Source: Sinotaia quadrata
Taxonomy: Eukaryota; Mollusca; Gastropoda; Architaenioglossa; Viviparidae
Length of the DNA stretch: 64,000 nucleotides
Direction of reading: 5' to 3'
NCBI GenBank assembly: GCA_028829895.1
Contig: CM054182.1
Coordinates: 87,283,546 to 87,347,545 of the forward strand
The notes under the pieces were generated by a model. It ran no database searches. It was not told the DNA's origin and saw only the letters and a program-made list of their open reading frames with translations. This document shows positions 47,803 through 63,300 of this stretch, one piece after another (the stretch's first letter is position 1; each line of letters opens with the position of its first letter). Position numbers and translations under genes: made by a program.

Positions 47803-48309
47803 CTGAAATAATGTGTAAAACAATGCTATAATAATATATAAAATATCAAAATTTAAAAAAAAACAACATAAAACTATTTCACTACATATTCCAGATGCAG
47901 CCCTGATATCTCACTAACATTATTAAAACTTACTTCATATCACTTCAGTGTAAATAATTCTTCTATTTAAGATGCACATGTGATAGGTATATGGCTTGTT
48001 TATGGTGACAAGAAGATTTGCAAACATATTTCATCCATAATTTTGGAATTCTTCAACCAGAAGGTCTTAAGGAGAGGCTAGATCTGTATTTAACTTTTAT
48101 TTTTCTGCTGAAATATGTATTTTATATAACTGATGTGTGCATTTAACTTTATATTTTTTACACCTCATATTTTCTACTTAGTATATAAATTTATTCCTTC
48201 CTTAAAGTACCTATTAGTTTTATGCCAGGACCTCTGCCTTCGGACCATTTCATGGAGCAAAGCTAACACTCTCCTTGTTAGAGTAATGAATGATAAGGCA
48301 TGGGTTTTT

Positions 48310-48382
<73 letters not shown>

Positions 48383-51300
48383 GAACACATACACAATCAT
48401 AATCACCTTCTGCTTATTATGATAAATGACAGCCGGCAATGCACAAAACAAGAGCAGTCACAAAGTATGCCATAAAGTGGCTGGATGAAGAAGAATCATC
48501 GTCAGATTCCTCCATCTTTTGGATGACTCCAGATTTTGGAACAATATCCCTGTCTTGATCTATCTCTTGGTTGTCCTCTGATACTAGTCTATTTTCCGTG
48601 TTTTGATCCTGCAAATGATATATCAATAATCATTACTAATTGTGTCTGAAAAGACAAGTTAAGTTTTAACTCTATTAAGATTAACATCACACATCAACAA
48701 CATCTAAATTTTCTTTACCATTTGAAAGATACTTTAGTTTCTGTAGGAGTTGGGAAGACGGATGGAATTCTGTGGTACAAAGTACAATGGGCACTTTCAC
48801 CTGGAATGTGCTGTCTTGTGAGTTGAGACCCCAAAGTGACCAGAGTCATTTTCAAGCAGATTCAGAACAGAATCCCTTCTGTGCTGTTGGTTCAAACCAT
48901 ACATTTATAAATCCATTTTAAGTGCTCTCATAAATAAGTTTCAATTGCATGTGGTTTTATTAATCTGTTCTGTTATTCTTAGTTTTCTGATGTGTCTTCA
49001 GCAGTTGGTCTGAAGATTTCTGTTGTATCATATATATATTTTTACAGCTCTGGGTGAAATGCTAAAGCATCCATGACCTTTGAGTACGTGGAAGTTTTTT
49101 GGAGCTACCCTAAAGCATCCCTGGCCTTCAAGCACGTGAGAAGTTTCTTCACAAGGCCAGCTTTAGTTGCACTGTCATGTTCATTCAACAGAGACAACCG
49201 ACGGTCAAGGTCATTTGCTAAATGATGCTTGAATTTTCACTTGCAGTGTGACTTATAATGTAAAATGTAAAAATAATAACCAAACAGACAAAGAACAAAA
49301 GTTATAAAAACTGTCAGCAGGTGTTCAGAAAAGGAATAATGGATACAACGATACAATTTTAACTCCTGAAATGTTTCGGCAAACCCACTGCACACCATGA
49401 GATAAGTACACTATGATGCCAGTACAGCCATAGGTACTGAGTTTAATGTCATTCTACGGATTGACCCAGTGACATACTTTTTTTTTGCTGTGTGCCTGCC
49501 TGGTATACATAATGCTGAGTGGTGCGACGGGCACCCATCTCAAATGGCAGCTAAATGATGCTTGAATTTTCACTCGCAATATGACTTAAATCAAGTATTC
49601 CAATAATCAAATTCATTTATTTTCCTAACAATGCATTTATTTAATTTTACACATCATACTCTATAGTATTTAATAAGCTTTGATAAGAATAAGTGTTTTA
49701 ACATAGCCATCATCATCAATATCATCAAGTATGCAAAAAATGAACTCACAAATATCCAAAATGCAAACAGAATCAGTTTCAGTTGAAGATATTCATTCAA
49801 TCTGAATAATAAAATGTGTAAACAGCAATCCCGAAACTTAATAAAGTTTGATTAGCAAGCCATAAATGGAATTTCAATAAATAATGAGTGCAAGCATAAT
49901 TAAGCAAGATGTTTATTATAATCGTCTGATGTAATACACAAAAGTATTATCTTTTTTAATACTTCTTTTCAGTGTTCATTTCAGCAGAATTAAAATAATA
50001 TATTTTTTAAATATTTCTTTTCTGTATAGCATAAATAAAAGTGAGTAATGAATGAAACCAGAAGACTAATATTCAGAGATTATTTTATGGCTATAAACTA
50101 TTTCAGAGAAAACCATTTCATATCCAAGAATATTTCAGATAAGACTATTTCTCACCTCATCACTGTTGCCTTGAACATTTTTGCTTTTGTTGTAGGAATC
50201 ATCGTCAGTATTTTCCTTTTGGGTAGAATCATCATCAGTATTTTCCTTTTGGGTTGAATCATCTTCATCACCTTGGGTTTTGTTGTGAGAATCGTCTTTA
50301 GTTTTCTTCTTTTCACCTTCTTTATCAGGAGTATCTTCAAAATCATTGTCTTGGTTGTCAGTTTCTGTACTCTTCGCATCAGGTTCACGTTGAAAAAATT
50401 TGTCCTTACTGGTTTTTATTTCTGATGAATATCATGAAATATAAAATAGCTTTAAGGCAGAGTTTAATTAGAATTGATATCTGCAGCAATAAATCTTGTA
50501 TTATTCAATGAATGATTTTTATTAATCATTATTGTTTATTAAGAATTAATTCACATCTCTATTATTTGTGATTGGCAAACTTAAAGAACATGCTATCAAG
50601 TACCACCAATTAATACCACTTATTCATCGAATTAGAGATATTCAATATCTATACACTCATTTTTTAATTGCTTACTGCAGAAACATTCCCATGTCTATTG
50701 CTTACCATATCAGACATTCAATTTCTATTGCTTATCTCATTAAAGGCATTCATTTTGTGCTTTCAATTTCTATTGCTTACTGCATCAGAGAAGCTCATTA
50801 TTATGCACTCTTATTCTATTGCTCAAGCATGAGATATTAATTATTTGTGCATTAATTTTTCGACCGTTTGTTTACCAGAGACATTAATTCTTCATGCTAA
50901 GTGATAAACCTTAGGGTTACATGAAAAATAAATGTCTTCACTTTTGGTCAAATGCAAAGATAAAGTACTTTATCATATCTTTTTATTTCATTTACCTTTA
51001 ATAAATGTTGCATAGGTTTCTGAATGTAGAATTTTTTTTTTTAAGGAGTTTTCATTTTATTAAGAAATATTTATCATAGAAATCTGTCAGCTCCTCAATG
51101 AAACAAAATAAAAGATGGAATTTTCAAATAAGAGCTGAAAAGTACTATGTGACTGTTATGATTAACTTTAAGATGTCTGAGTAATTTTCTGAATTCTCTT
51201 TCTGCCAATGGATTATTTTTGATAGTGCTATATCTTAATCAAGTTATCTTTGTTACTTATATAATTGGACAAATATTTTTTTTGTTTTAAAAGAGTTAAT

Positions 51301-54300
51301 GAATACTGGAGTAGCAAAGTTGCATCCTTAGTTTACAAATAGTTGTTTTCACTGCAGAAAGATGAAAAATATGCCACCTAAATAATGTGTATGTTATATA
51401 TTTGTTAGAAACATGAAAACAAAACAGAAATCTGAGTTACAATACATCACTTTCCAAACTACAAACATTTCTAGTACTGTTGCAATGTTAAACTCATTCA
51501 TTCTATTTCTGGTTAAGACAAATTAGTTGGGTCCTGTTTAGGTACTGATACACTGTTTGGTAGTGTGTTAGCAAAGGTGTCAAAGAAAGTACCAACTTTC
51601 ATTATACTCCTTTAATCTGATAGCACATCTTGGCAACTACAGTGACATTATACTCCAGTCTACACATAGGCAACCACAGACTATAAACATAGAGGGTCAT
51701 GCCCTCTTTTTGTTCTAACCGACCCCATAAGGGAAGTCACTGCATGGAAAGTGACCAGCCATAAACTGGATGGCGGGAAGAGGAAAACATTGTCTAGAGG
51801 TAGGGCTCATCTCTAAATCAAATACTCCTAAACTGTCTGGGGCACCAGGCTCAGAGAGGGAAATTTATTGAACCATGTAAAGCATGGGAAAGACATAACT
51901 GGACAGACGGATGCTAAAAATAGACAGATGAATGCTAAAAGTAATCAGTTCAAATCTATTTTTCAAATGCAAGCATATATAACTTGGGAGCCAGTAACAA
52001 GAACTTATCAAGGTACAAGAAACCTGTCCAAAGTAATATCTCAGGAAATTAAAAATTGCTTCTCAAGGAAATGAAGGATCACACTTCTATGAACTTTCAG
52101 TTAGGTTTTTGTCTAATGTCAAAGCCCTCAGAGGCTTTGAAAAGGAATAGAGACTAGTCACAGACTAAGCTCTCTGAGCAAGTTTGCCCAATTCCATTTC
52201 AAAATGTCTACCAAAGACATTCACAGTGCCAAATTTACTGGATAATTAAACTGCAAGACTGGATTTCAATAGCCTTACTTTCATATCTTGATAGACAAGA
52301 AATTCAAAGGTATCTCTGCTTCATTAATAAATGAAATTATATTGTATTAGTAGTAGTTATCTTCAGCTGACAGCCAGGAAAAAAATATTACAGGTAGTTT
52401 GTCTTTACACAAAACAGAAAAATATCAATAACATGGTCTTTATAAGACAAACATTCAATCCACAGTGAGAAAAAAAATAATGTGAGAGAGAGGGATTGTG
52501 GTTTAAAAATGAAAAGAGTGGGGTGGAATCTAATATTACCAATGTCAGATCCGTCTTGTTCATTAATATTCTCCTCAGAGTGATTGTCTAAATACTCCGG
52601 TTGAGTTGTTCCAATAGTGCTAGTGATGAATGTACTTGCATCCTGTGTACTGCTTGGGACAAATGTTTGTTTGTCTGTAGCTGGTAAAATAGAAACAGTG
52701 GTCTTTATTTCTTTTTCAGGACGGTGGTTCTCTGCAACAATAAAATAGTAATATGCATCACTTTGAAGAAATGTGGCTCTTTTTCTTGCAATGTAACTGT
52801 ATAAATTTATAAACAAATTGTAAATATTATTATCAAAGAACTGTTCTTGATCTATATAGTATATACCTGTTTGTTTGCTAAAAAATAGGACAACTTTAGT
52901 TAAGGGTTATATGTTTTCTTAAGCAGACAGCCATTTAAGGATACATTCAAAAAAATTACCAAACAATCCAAATTTAAATATATGAAAATGCAAATATTGC
53001 TATTATTTACTATTAAATATTTTAATCAAATTTTTAAAACACCTTTATTTTAATATCCAAATAGAGATCAACCATATTTTGAATTTTTAAGAAAAAGTAT
53101 TATCATTTACTTTTTTCACAAATAATGTATAATAATAATTTGTTTAAATAAGGAAAATAACCCTACAACTGTAGATCAGCTAATTTTTCCATAAAGGCCA
53201 TCAAATATATCCAAATTATCATCATTAAATGTTTTATTTCATAATTACAAATCTGAAAAACAAAAGATCCTCTTGTGAAAAGATATGAATTTTAACCACT
53301 ATAAATAACTAAGCCACTGATTCATCCCCCAAAATTATATATACAACCAACAGCTTAGAAATATACAGTTATTATGCAAAATCAGGTTGTAAAAGTATAT
53401 AAAACTATTTCCAATTAATATTCTGAAAATTCTTATATAAGCCTTAGGTAGTAAATAAAATAGTTTTAAAAGATTTATGGGGAAAAGTCAATGTTGCTCT
53501 ATGTAAGATAATACTGAGCATATTAAAATTAATGTCAATATTCAAACTGTTCAGGTTACCAGAACTAATGTCTAAGATAACCCTAAAAAATCCCACTCGC
53601 AAGCTTGCAATTTGCGAGTGGACTAATGTCATTTTGAACTCTGAAAATATTAAGCAGGCGATATTTTTTCACAAATAATTGTGATTTTCTATCTACTTCT
53701 TAAGAAAATAATTTAATTACTGGCAATCAATTTGACTCACGTTTCAGATTAGATATGAGTTATGACTGCCAAGAACAGAATTAAAATAACAATAATAATG
53801 TATTTATATATCTTGAATGTGTGCTGAGTTGGGTGGGAGGCATTTTCAGCACAGATATACCCAACTCTTTGGATATGATATTGACTGTGCATCTATACCA
53901 AAGTACAGTGGAACCCACTTGTCTCAGCATCGATTACCTCACCAACCTTAGCAAGTCAACGTTTTTGAAGTGGAACCACCAAATTCCCTCTTTGTCTTAG
54001 CATTTTCTCATCAGTTACGTCAATTCTTTTATGTCACCGAACCCTAATATCTCGGGCACAAAAGTGCCAAAATTGCGACTTAAGATTGGTTATCTCGACC
54101 CCTGTGACGACTAATGGCTGGCTTTTGAAAATGTTAGTTATCGATGCCACTTCACCATCCCACTAACAATAAATGGCCATGCAGCTTAAACTTAGAAGGG
54201 CATTGTTTTCCTCATTGGGGGCGACGTTTGCCATGGGCAAAATAGGCACATTGTTGCCCTTCAACTGCCTCACGCCTCTTTTGAAGTAACCACTTGTACG

Positions 54301-57300
54301 ATACTTTTCAGAGGCGTCTTCAGCTCCCCCTCAAACCAATGGAAAGTGGTTGAAGGTGTGCGCCTAGATGTAACCTGCTTCACCCCCTTCCTCCTGCCCT
54401 CTACCTTAGCCACACCATGAGGCTGTGGGGATCCCCTAGAAGAAAACCAAGACCGAGAACATCATGAAGATGAAAGGTCTATTGCAGTTTCTGGGGTGAG
54501 TGTGAGCGAAACATACACACACACACAATGACTTGCGAATTTAATTTTGATACTGGTTAGCTTTTTGTAAAAATGAACTACATGTACACCCCACAGGTAT
54601 TTTTGATTTTCTGAGCAATCTTTGTGTTTTCAATGTTGGAAAATACATGTACAGTAGATATGTGTATAATGAAAGGTTTGCATCGAGAATCAACGGTGGG
54701 CCAAATTCCCTCTTTGTCATAGCATTTTCTCATCAGTTATGTCGATTTTTTTATGTCATCGAACACTAATACAATGTCTCTTTGTTTCTTTCTTTGTATT
54801 GTACATGTATCTCAAGCACAAAAAAGGGCCCAAATCACCCTTAACATCTTGATCTTGATCCCCATGACTAATCATCATCGGCTTTTGAAAATGTTACGCC
54901 GTTCAACTCAGAACTGGCTCACACTTCTTTTATGTTAATTAGCCCGCTTTTGAAGTAACCACATGTACAATACTTTTCAGAGCTGTGTCAGAGCGAAATG
55001 ACTCAAGAATTTAATTTTGACATTGGATAGCTCTTTTTTTCTTAAAAATGAACTACAGTGTAAATCCTGCAGATTTTTTTATTTTGTGAGCGACCTTTGT
55101 GTTTGCAATGTTAGAGAATATAATGAAAGGTTTGTACATTTTTATTGTATACATGTACTGGTAAATCTCTGCTGTTTGGTTGGTGAACATAAACCTTTTG
55201 TTGTTAGCAAACAATGTACATGTATGTACATTTTTATAGCATGCTGATTGCGGCAACGCTGTTGTGTAAAAAATCACCAAACACGTGCATGTACATTCTC
55301 ATTCATTAATGCACATCATGTACATAAAGAAATTTCAAGCGCATTTTATAGTACTGTAATATATTGCTGCACTATTGGTTTTTGGTAATCTCGACACTTT
55401 TTGGCAAACCCCTAGGCCGTCAACATATCAGGGTTTGACTGTAACTCAGCAATATAGTTCAGATTCAAAAGCAGACTGTGGAGGGTTTTTTTTAAGTGGA
55501 GTTGGGGTCGGAATCGGTAGAGATATCCCAACTGTAACTCCAAATTTTACGAGACATGAGGCACAGGCAGATCCACATTTGAACATGATGTATAAAAAAA
55601 CCAAACTGAAATAATATCTCAAGGTAGTTGTTTTAATTTAGTACATTTTAAGCAATGAAAGTGAACATTAGTTTGTGAAGTTATTGGAATAGTGAGCTAA
55701 AAACAAAAAATCTTCTGCTATATATAACTTTGTATTAAAAGTATATAAGGGAAGATGAGGCGATACCTGGCTCATTACATGACACACATCAGAGGTAACC
55801 ATGAAGAATCTGAAAAATATCTAGACACAGGATTGATCAAAACGGCACTTAAATTTGAAAAAATTTGGAAAAAGAGAAACTCCATCGTATCCAACTAAAT
55901 TCAAATTACATTTTCACCAAGCACTAAAAGATGTTGAGAAATTTGTCAAATCCAATTTGAGAGCAGCAATGACGCCAGACCTATTAGAAGCAATTTTTGT
56001 AAAGAACCAGTTCAATTTAGATAAACATTATCATATTAAATGTATTTTGAGGTTTTCTGTATTGTATGATTAAAAAATAGTTTAAAAATTAAATGTATGA
56101 AAGCCATTTCTTTATTTATTTACATCTATACCATACTCATACATTTATATATCAGTATATAATTTATATAAGTATATAATTTTATGTCAGAGTTGGAGTT
56201 CAAGTGTTGGAAATTTTTTGACCGACTCCCCAATCCTGAAGAGTCAATTGCATCAGCAATAAGTATCTGTCTCCATCGGCTATCACACGGCCAAATGGGT
56301 ATGATGTATCATATGCCAGTTTCCTTGAACTCTGTTTTAGTGCATTCTTTTTCATTTTGTGTTCATTTAAATCTTCGGTATCTTTTATTCATCAGCCACT
56401 GCTGTAGTTAGTTTAAAAAAGAATCTAAATAATTAAAACCTTCAACATAATAAGTGCCAATGAATATATTTTTACTTTTAAAAAATGTGTTACTGAAACC
56501 AATTGCATGGAACAATCACTGTCCAGCCATCACAGCAAATTGATGAATCTATAGGAGAAGATGAATCTACTTTTACTGGGAGTGGAGTAGGGGTGTTTTG
56601 TCCAGAAATTAACTCTTCAAATGCAAATAAAAAAATTTTAAAAAGCAAAGTGGCAGTAGCTGATTTATAGTTTAGGTAACATGTTTTTAAAAAAAACTGA
56701 TATTATTATGTTAAAAAAAGAAATAATAAAACTGAATTATTTCTTATTATTACAAAAACAAATATAGTCGGAGGTTGTTTTTTTTGTTGTTTACTTGAAC
56801 CTATTAATATATATTCGATATTAGCAGCTGTCGTTGTCATCCCATACACACCTCTGTGACTGGCATTCTTTTGCTAGCAAGTTGTCATAACAAGTGAGTT
56901 ACTCATGGGTATGGTTTTTTGAGGGCTGGTCTAGGAGTACCCTAATATTGCAAGGATTCAAATTGATAAATTACTGAAGCTTTAAATGGGGACAGCACAC
57001 TAAGCATTCTTGACAATGTTACACTGATTCTAGTTTTAAATGCTATTTCAATGGAAGGAGGGTTAAATGTTTATAGCAATTTCTAGCTTTTAAAAACGAT
57101 TCTACCTATCAGTATTTTGATGACAGTACTTTTCATAACTTTTTAATGACTGTACATGATCATCAGACTTCCCAGCAGTTGTCCTATTTTTAGAACTGTG
57201 ATGCCACTTTTTACTAATATATAAAAGCTATTGAAAAATTTACCATATGTGTCAGAGGGCTTCTTTTGTTGAGAGGAAGTAGGTTGTGAATCAGAAATGT

Positions 57301-60300
57301 TTGGACCAATTTTATTAGTAACATCTGATAAAGGTAAGGTGGGTGGCTTGTTGTCAGAGATCTCCGGGGCTGTATCAATACTAAGTGGTGTAAAATTTTC
57401 TATGCTGCTGGCAACAGGAATATCAGGCTTGACAGTCGTATTGAGAAGGGATGCATTTTTAACATCGGAACCAAGTTGTGTTTTGGTTTCATTCAGCTTA
57501 AGCTCCCCCTTCATCACTGGAGGAGGTGACTGCATTTTTTCACCAGGATTACCTGCTAAATAAAAAATAAATATAATTTTCAATGAAAAGTTAATTTAAA
57601 ATTAATAAAACCTCAAAATATTTCTGGAAAAAAATTACATTTATCAAGCTAAAAACAATAAATTGTAAGAGATGTGACCCTGCTGTTTCAACATGATTTT
57701 AACATAAAAGAAATTAATATAGAGCTGAGTGTAAAATAAATCATTAAAGCAATTACTTAAATAACTGCAAAACAATTAATTGTAAAGATAAAATTTGTAC
57801 TGAATTTTTAAAAATACTGAAGTTGAATAAAATAAATAAATGTTAACTGTTATACAGAAAAATTACTCACCCTTTATGCTCACAAGCACAAATGTAAATT
57901 AGAATCGGATTAACAAAACTGTGAATTATCAGAACTCCTGAGTCATTTCAACAGTAACTGCAAATGTTTTATTCAATTTATCACGCTCTGACAATTAAAA
58001 ATTTTAATCATAAAAATGTAAGATGTTAATCAAATGTTGAAGTAGTTCTGCAACTTCAAGGTAAACATATGCTCCTACCTCTGTCACATGTTGACCAAAC
58101 ACTGATCAAGTGCAGTGAAATTCAAATCCTCTGAAGAGACTGCAAAATGTTTGTTGTGGTTCCAAAATAAAAAGTATTTGAAAATACTGAAGACAGGGTA
58201 GAACTATCTGTGATGGAGTAAATGTGTCTATCCCTATTTCTAGACTTAATTGTTAAATTGTTGAAGTAAGATGACCTTGGGCACTCCTTATGATGATAAT
58301 TTTTGTGTCAGAGTTGGAGTAAACAACTGGAGTTGAGAATATGCTAAAAATTGCTGATACAATCCAAACCAGTTCCAACTGGATGAGTAGTTGTTACTAT
58401 CCAATGATTAAGATTTACAAGAACGAGACCAGCCAATGGGCCAAGATCAAAAGTTTACCTGCTGTAGAGAATTCTATTGTCTAATCACTTGAATTTGGTG
58501 AAGCAAGAAGTCCAGTCATGAAAGGTGGCCATTAGCTTAATGGAAATAAGCGCCTTTCCTTGTTTTACCTGAATCTCCTGGTTTACTGATTATAAACCAC
58601 TATGAAAGTATGATAATAGTAGATGCGAGAAGTATCTACCATGGTATGTAAGTGTAAGGAATACAATGCACTCCATTGATGTATGGTGGCAAAGTATGCT
58701 GACTACAGTGTGGAATTTCTGGTAAAATGAAGTTACTGGAAATTGCTACAATTCTTGTTCTGCTTAAGGGAATTAATACGGCGAAGGAGCGCCCAGGTTA
58801 GCCTCAAGAGAATAGCAGCTAAACAGTGTTCTACAACATAAGAGAGAGAAATATGTGGAATTGACAGTAATAACATGAACAATAAACTTGTGACTTTGTT
58901 ATAAAAAGTGCACGAAAAGACTATTGTGGCTTTGCCTAATCATGGTTGCTTGTGGTAAAATTAAAATATATTAACATAAAGAAGTTTGTGGTTATCTCCA
59001 CTTGAATTAATATATTTTCTGGCAAAAAAAAAAAAAAGATTATTTTGGAATAAAAACCTCTGGTGGCAATATAGTATGAAACTAAGGTTAAATACACTCA
59101 CTTTTTCTCTCTCACACACACATAAACACATAGACTGACAGATATTATCAGTCATCAATTGGGAATTAATATTTAAATGAAACTTGTAGTTATTGTATGG
59201 CACTTGGACACTGAATGCTTTCCTGAAAGGCATCATTCTTGCCAAAATCAAGGACCCCACATACTTAAGAATACATTTAACTAAAGTACTTTCCAAACAA
59301 TCTATATAAAAATATATGTAATACTAAACATTATAAATTAATTTTAGTCTGAATGAAAGTCACTGATTTTAATTCCTAAATCTATAAAGAAAAAGCATCC
59401 AGATTTTAATAATTTTATTATTACATCCACCAAATGAGACTGGCAAACAATGTTGTTAATAGTATATAATACATGTATCTAAATATAGGTCTATTTATAT
59501 TTCAAAAGAAACTAATAAGTGTTCATCTGAGAAAAAGATGTGTTGCTCTGCTTTAACTGATCACATGAGTACATATATCACTAAATCACCTATGAACTTG
59601 AAAGAAAGAAATTTTAAATACTTTGGAAAACAGATCTGCTTAAGATTAATAAAATGAAAGTAAGTAGGTTGTACTTATCACACACACAAAAAATACTATT
59701 TCAACTATGTTCAATTTAACCTGCTATTATATATGCTAAAGGCTCAATACTTACTAAAAAGTGTGCACTATTTAACTTTTAAGAATGTATTCAATATCCA
59801 AACTCAAAGGTTTAAGTTTTGAACTGTTTTCTCAAAAATATCTTCTGAACAGATATTAGGATGATTGAGAGTTAAGTAAATTATGTCTTTTTATAAAGTT
59901 TATTAAAATATATATTATTTTTAAATGCTGAAGATAAAATAATTCTTACCTGATTTTACTATATACAAGTGAGTGACTGCTATGGATCTAGCACGGAAGG
60001 GAAAATGTAATTCTCTATAATGATTGATATATATGTCCCTGGTACAAAGTGGGAGATCAAAGTATTTTAGATTGAACTGGTAAAGCCAAATTAAGTATTT
60101 AGACGTCAAAATTTTTCTAGAGTCTACTAATAGTAATAGTAGTACTACATTAGACTGGCAATCCAGTATATCGAAATGTATAAAGGGCAGTGATATTTAA
60201 CCCATTTCCTTGACAGAAGCGTGAATTTCTATGTTGGTCAATAGAATACATAAACGCAAATATCTACATTGATCTAATGGTTTCATAAGTGTAAATTTCC

Positions 60301-63300
60301 ACAGTGGTTTCTCTATGACATAAACATACATGAGTGCATCTGTTTTCAAAAGCAGATGGTTTGAGGCTGATTTTGAAGCCAATCAGAACTTTGTTCATTT
60401 TCAAATCAGTTCATGATGTCAATCTGAATTGATTATTAAATTTAAAAAATAAAAAACGTTTTACCACATTGGCCTCAATTGTGCCATGTGCTAATAAAAA
60501 AATGGCAGTTGCATGTCATAGCAGTTCTGAGTCGAGCAAGGCTAACTGTTCAGTTCCACTGATTTTTTCAATTCAGTGAAGGATCATTTTAAGGGTTTCA
60601 AATGCAAGCAGATCATGATCTGAATGCAGATTATCAGATAATAGTAAGAATGAAAGTGATATTGTTTTTAATAAAGACAGACTCTGACATGTAGATCCGG
60701 ACCTGCTGATTCAAACTGTCAATGAATGGACTGTACATCTTCATACATCATTTATTCATATTATTGTCAATGATTTTAATTCAGCTAGTAATGAAGCTGA
60801 GTTTCCAGATTGATTTGGTGTTATGACTGCAACAGTGACCCAACCTCCATGCAACAAGCTTACTGATGCATTGGACCCAATGGTGCTCATTAGCATTCTC
60901 CGCCACAAGCCCTCTTTGACTACAATGCTCACATGAATGGAGTGGACATTCATGACCAGAAGAGAATGAAGTATGCCTGGGTGGAGTCCCAAGAAGATCT
61001 GGAAATACATCTTTAGTTTCTAATAAATTCTGCCATCACAAATACTTTCATAATTTATGACCAGACTTCAACTGCAGTCCACCAATGCAAACATTTTCTC
61101 GTCTTGATTTTTGTTGAGAACTTGCCCTCTCAACTCATTGCTGGATTCAGTGCCAGAAAATGACGATATCCTGATGCTGTGAGAGCACTGTCCTGCGATG
61201 ATGAAAATGTGTGAAGTCATGTCAACATCAAGATGTCCACGAGAAGCCACTGCTGTTATCATCTTAAGCAACAAGTCAGCAAGGATACAATTTTTGGTTG
61301 TCCTCAGTGTAATATAAATTTATGCAAGGAATGTCAGGCCCCATACCACCAATAAACTGTAAAGTGTTAGTAAGTACACTAACAAATATCAATCCCATGT
61401 ACCCATACCAAAAATAAAGGTGTTTTTATTTGTTTTGCAATCATGTTTGTTTTACAAGCAGTCACACGATTATAATAATTACATTTACAGCAGCGTAAGT
61501 AGTCAATATAACAACAATAAAAATAATAAAACCCTATTTATTTATTTATAGCTTAGATCCAAATTATTTAAGTATATGTTTTCTTTCTTAAACATCCATG
61601 CCCCTCTAGGTTATTTGCGTTGTATTTGCATGTATGTTTGTTCTTGAAAGTTGAATGTGCAGTTACTTATTTAAGTTATTAATTAGTTCCATCATCAAAG
61701 TGTGGATGCTTAACCATTTTTGCATTGAGTGCACAATTTTCCAATACATTTTATTTAGTTTTTACTTTGTTTAAAAAAAAAAAAGTATATTTTAATTCCT
61801 TCTTAATAAGATTCTTATTATCAGTTTTTAGATTTAAACAAAAAATGTATCATTGGTTTTTTACTTCAATGAACCAGGATATTTTAAGATAGATTTTTGA
61901 ATAATAAAATCATTTCTGAGTAACTTTTATTACTATTTTAAATAGATTAGGACTCATTTTGTGAGTGATATAACATTTTTGCTCTCATTTCATAAAAACC
62001 CACCTTCTTTTGGGTGTCAGATCTAAGCAAATTGACTGGTCCACAGGAAGCTGCTTTGTTTAGAGAAAGTTGGTCTATAAATAGTGGCCATTAGGGAAAG
62101 AGTAATTATAAATAAATAAATAAACTAAGAAACAAAGGAATCCCCCCCAAAAAATCACACTAACATAACAGGAAAGGAAGTAGCAGAGAAGATAGGTGGA
62201 GGATATGGCTCCATACATGGAAAACAACTCTGCACCCCAATCCACAGAACTGAATTACAACTAGAAGTGTAAATTAAAAATATATATAAAATTAAAAAAT
62301 ACCCTCCACACATCCCACAACAGTACAATATCCAGACAGATTTAACCCAACAAGATACACACAACGATTAAATCATGAACCAAAATCACGGGCAAACTGC
62401 TGAACAAACTTGAACACTATTCGCCATTTCCTTCTACAATGCAGTCTACACACTTATGAAAGAAACACACTTTAGGAGGTAACATCATTCTAAAACTCCC
62501 ATTCACAACCCACACATTACTCTTCCCACAAGAACACTACCACAAACTCATTCACTAAGCGTTAATCACATTCCTCAACCAAATACAACACACCTCATAT
62601 TATAACACCTAGGGAAAAGTCAAGACTAAGACCAAAGATCATTCAAGACACCAAACACCTTGAGCTGCAACACCATGATAGATACCCTCCTCGTTAGCAA
62701 GTGAGAGGAGGACCCCAAAGGAACATACCATAACGGAGAACAGCATTTGAAGAAGAAAACTTCCTACAATTTCTTGAAAAGAAGTCAAATGAGAAAAAAA
62801 AAAGTTACACTTGTAGCTAATGTAGATCTATTTATGTTATCTGAGCAACAGTTAACTTAATACTCAGATGAGAAAGAAATATGAATCACTATTTCTACCT
62901 GGGGTAATTTGAGTAGCCTAAATATTGATTCAGAAGGTACAGAATTTAAAAAATGAAGTGTCAGACTAGTGTGATTCATAAATTAAAGAGTAAACAGGCA
63001 ATAATTATCATATGATAAACAAATACACTTTTCAGTTTATTTGCACTTGTAGTGGACACAGTGCCTTTAATTTAATGGAGATTGTGCCTTTAAATAGGCT
63101 ACTTTAACCTACTGTGGCGAAATTTTAACAACATAAGATTGTATACAACAAAATTGTAAATTATACACTTACCTTTAAAGGTTAATAAGCTTTCCTTGTA
63201 TATTGCTACTCCTGCAATTAAAAGTTTGCAGATTTTGGCAAATGCACTTTCTTCTTCCACTTCGCAGTAATGACGACAAGAGGTCATATTTGTTATTATT

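Larger units (their letters stand above)
52732..57243. other. Intron 3 of the TGOLN2-like gene (downstream of exon 2)
   Basis: This 4.5 kb intron contains a pogo-like element (53906-55441), a piece with coding-like composition at about 55760-56070, and AT-rich filler. Confidence 0.55.

Noticed and set aside
50152..50388. 78-residue lysine/methionine-rich minus-strand frame
   Set aside because: It is the wrong frame of TGOLN2-like exon 4. The correct frame gives the acidic DDSTQKENTD repeats and fits both neighbouring phases.
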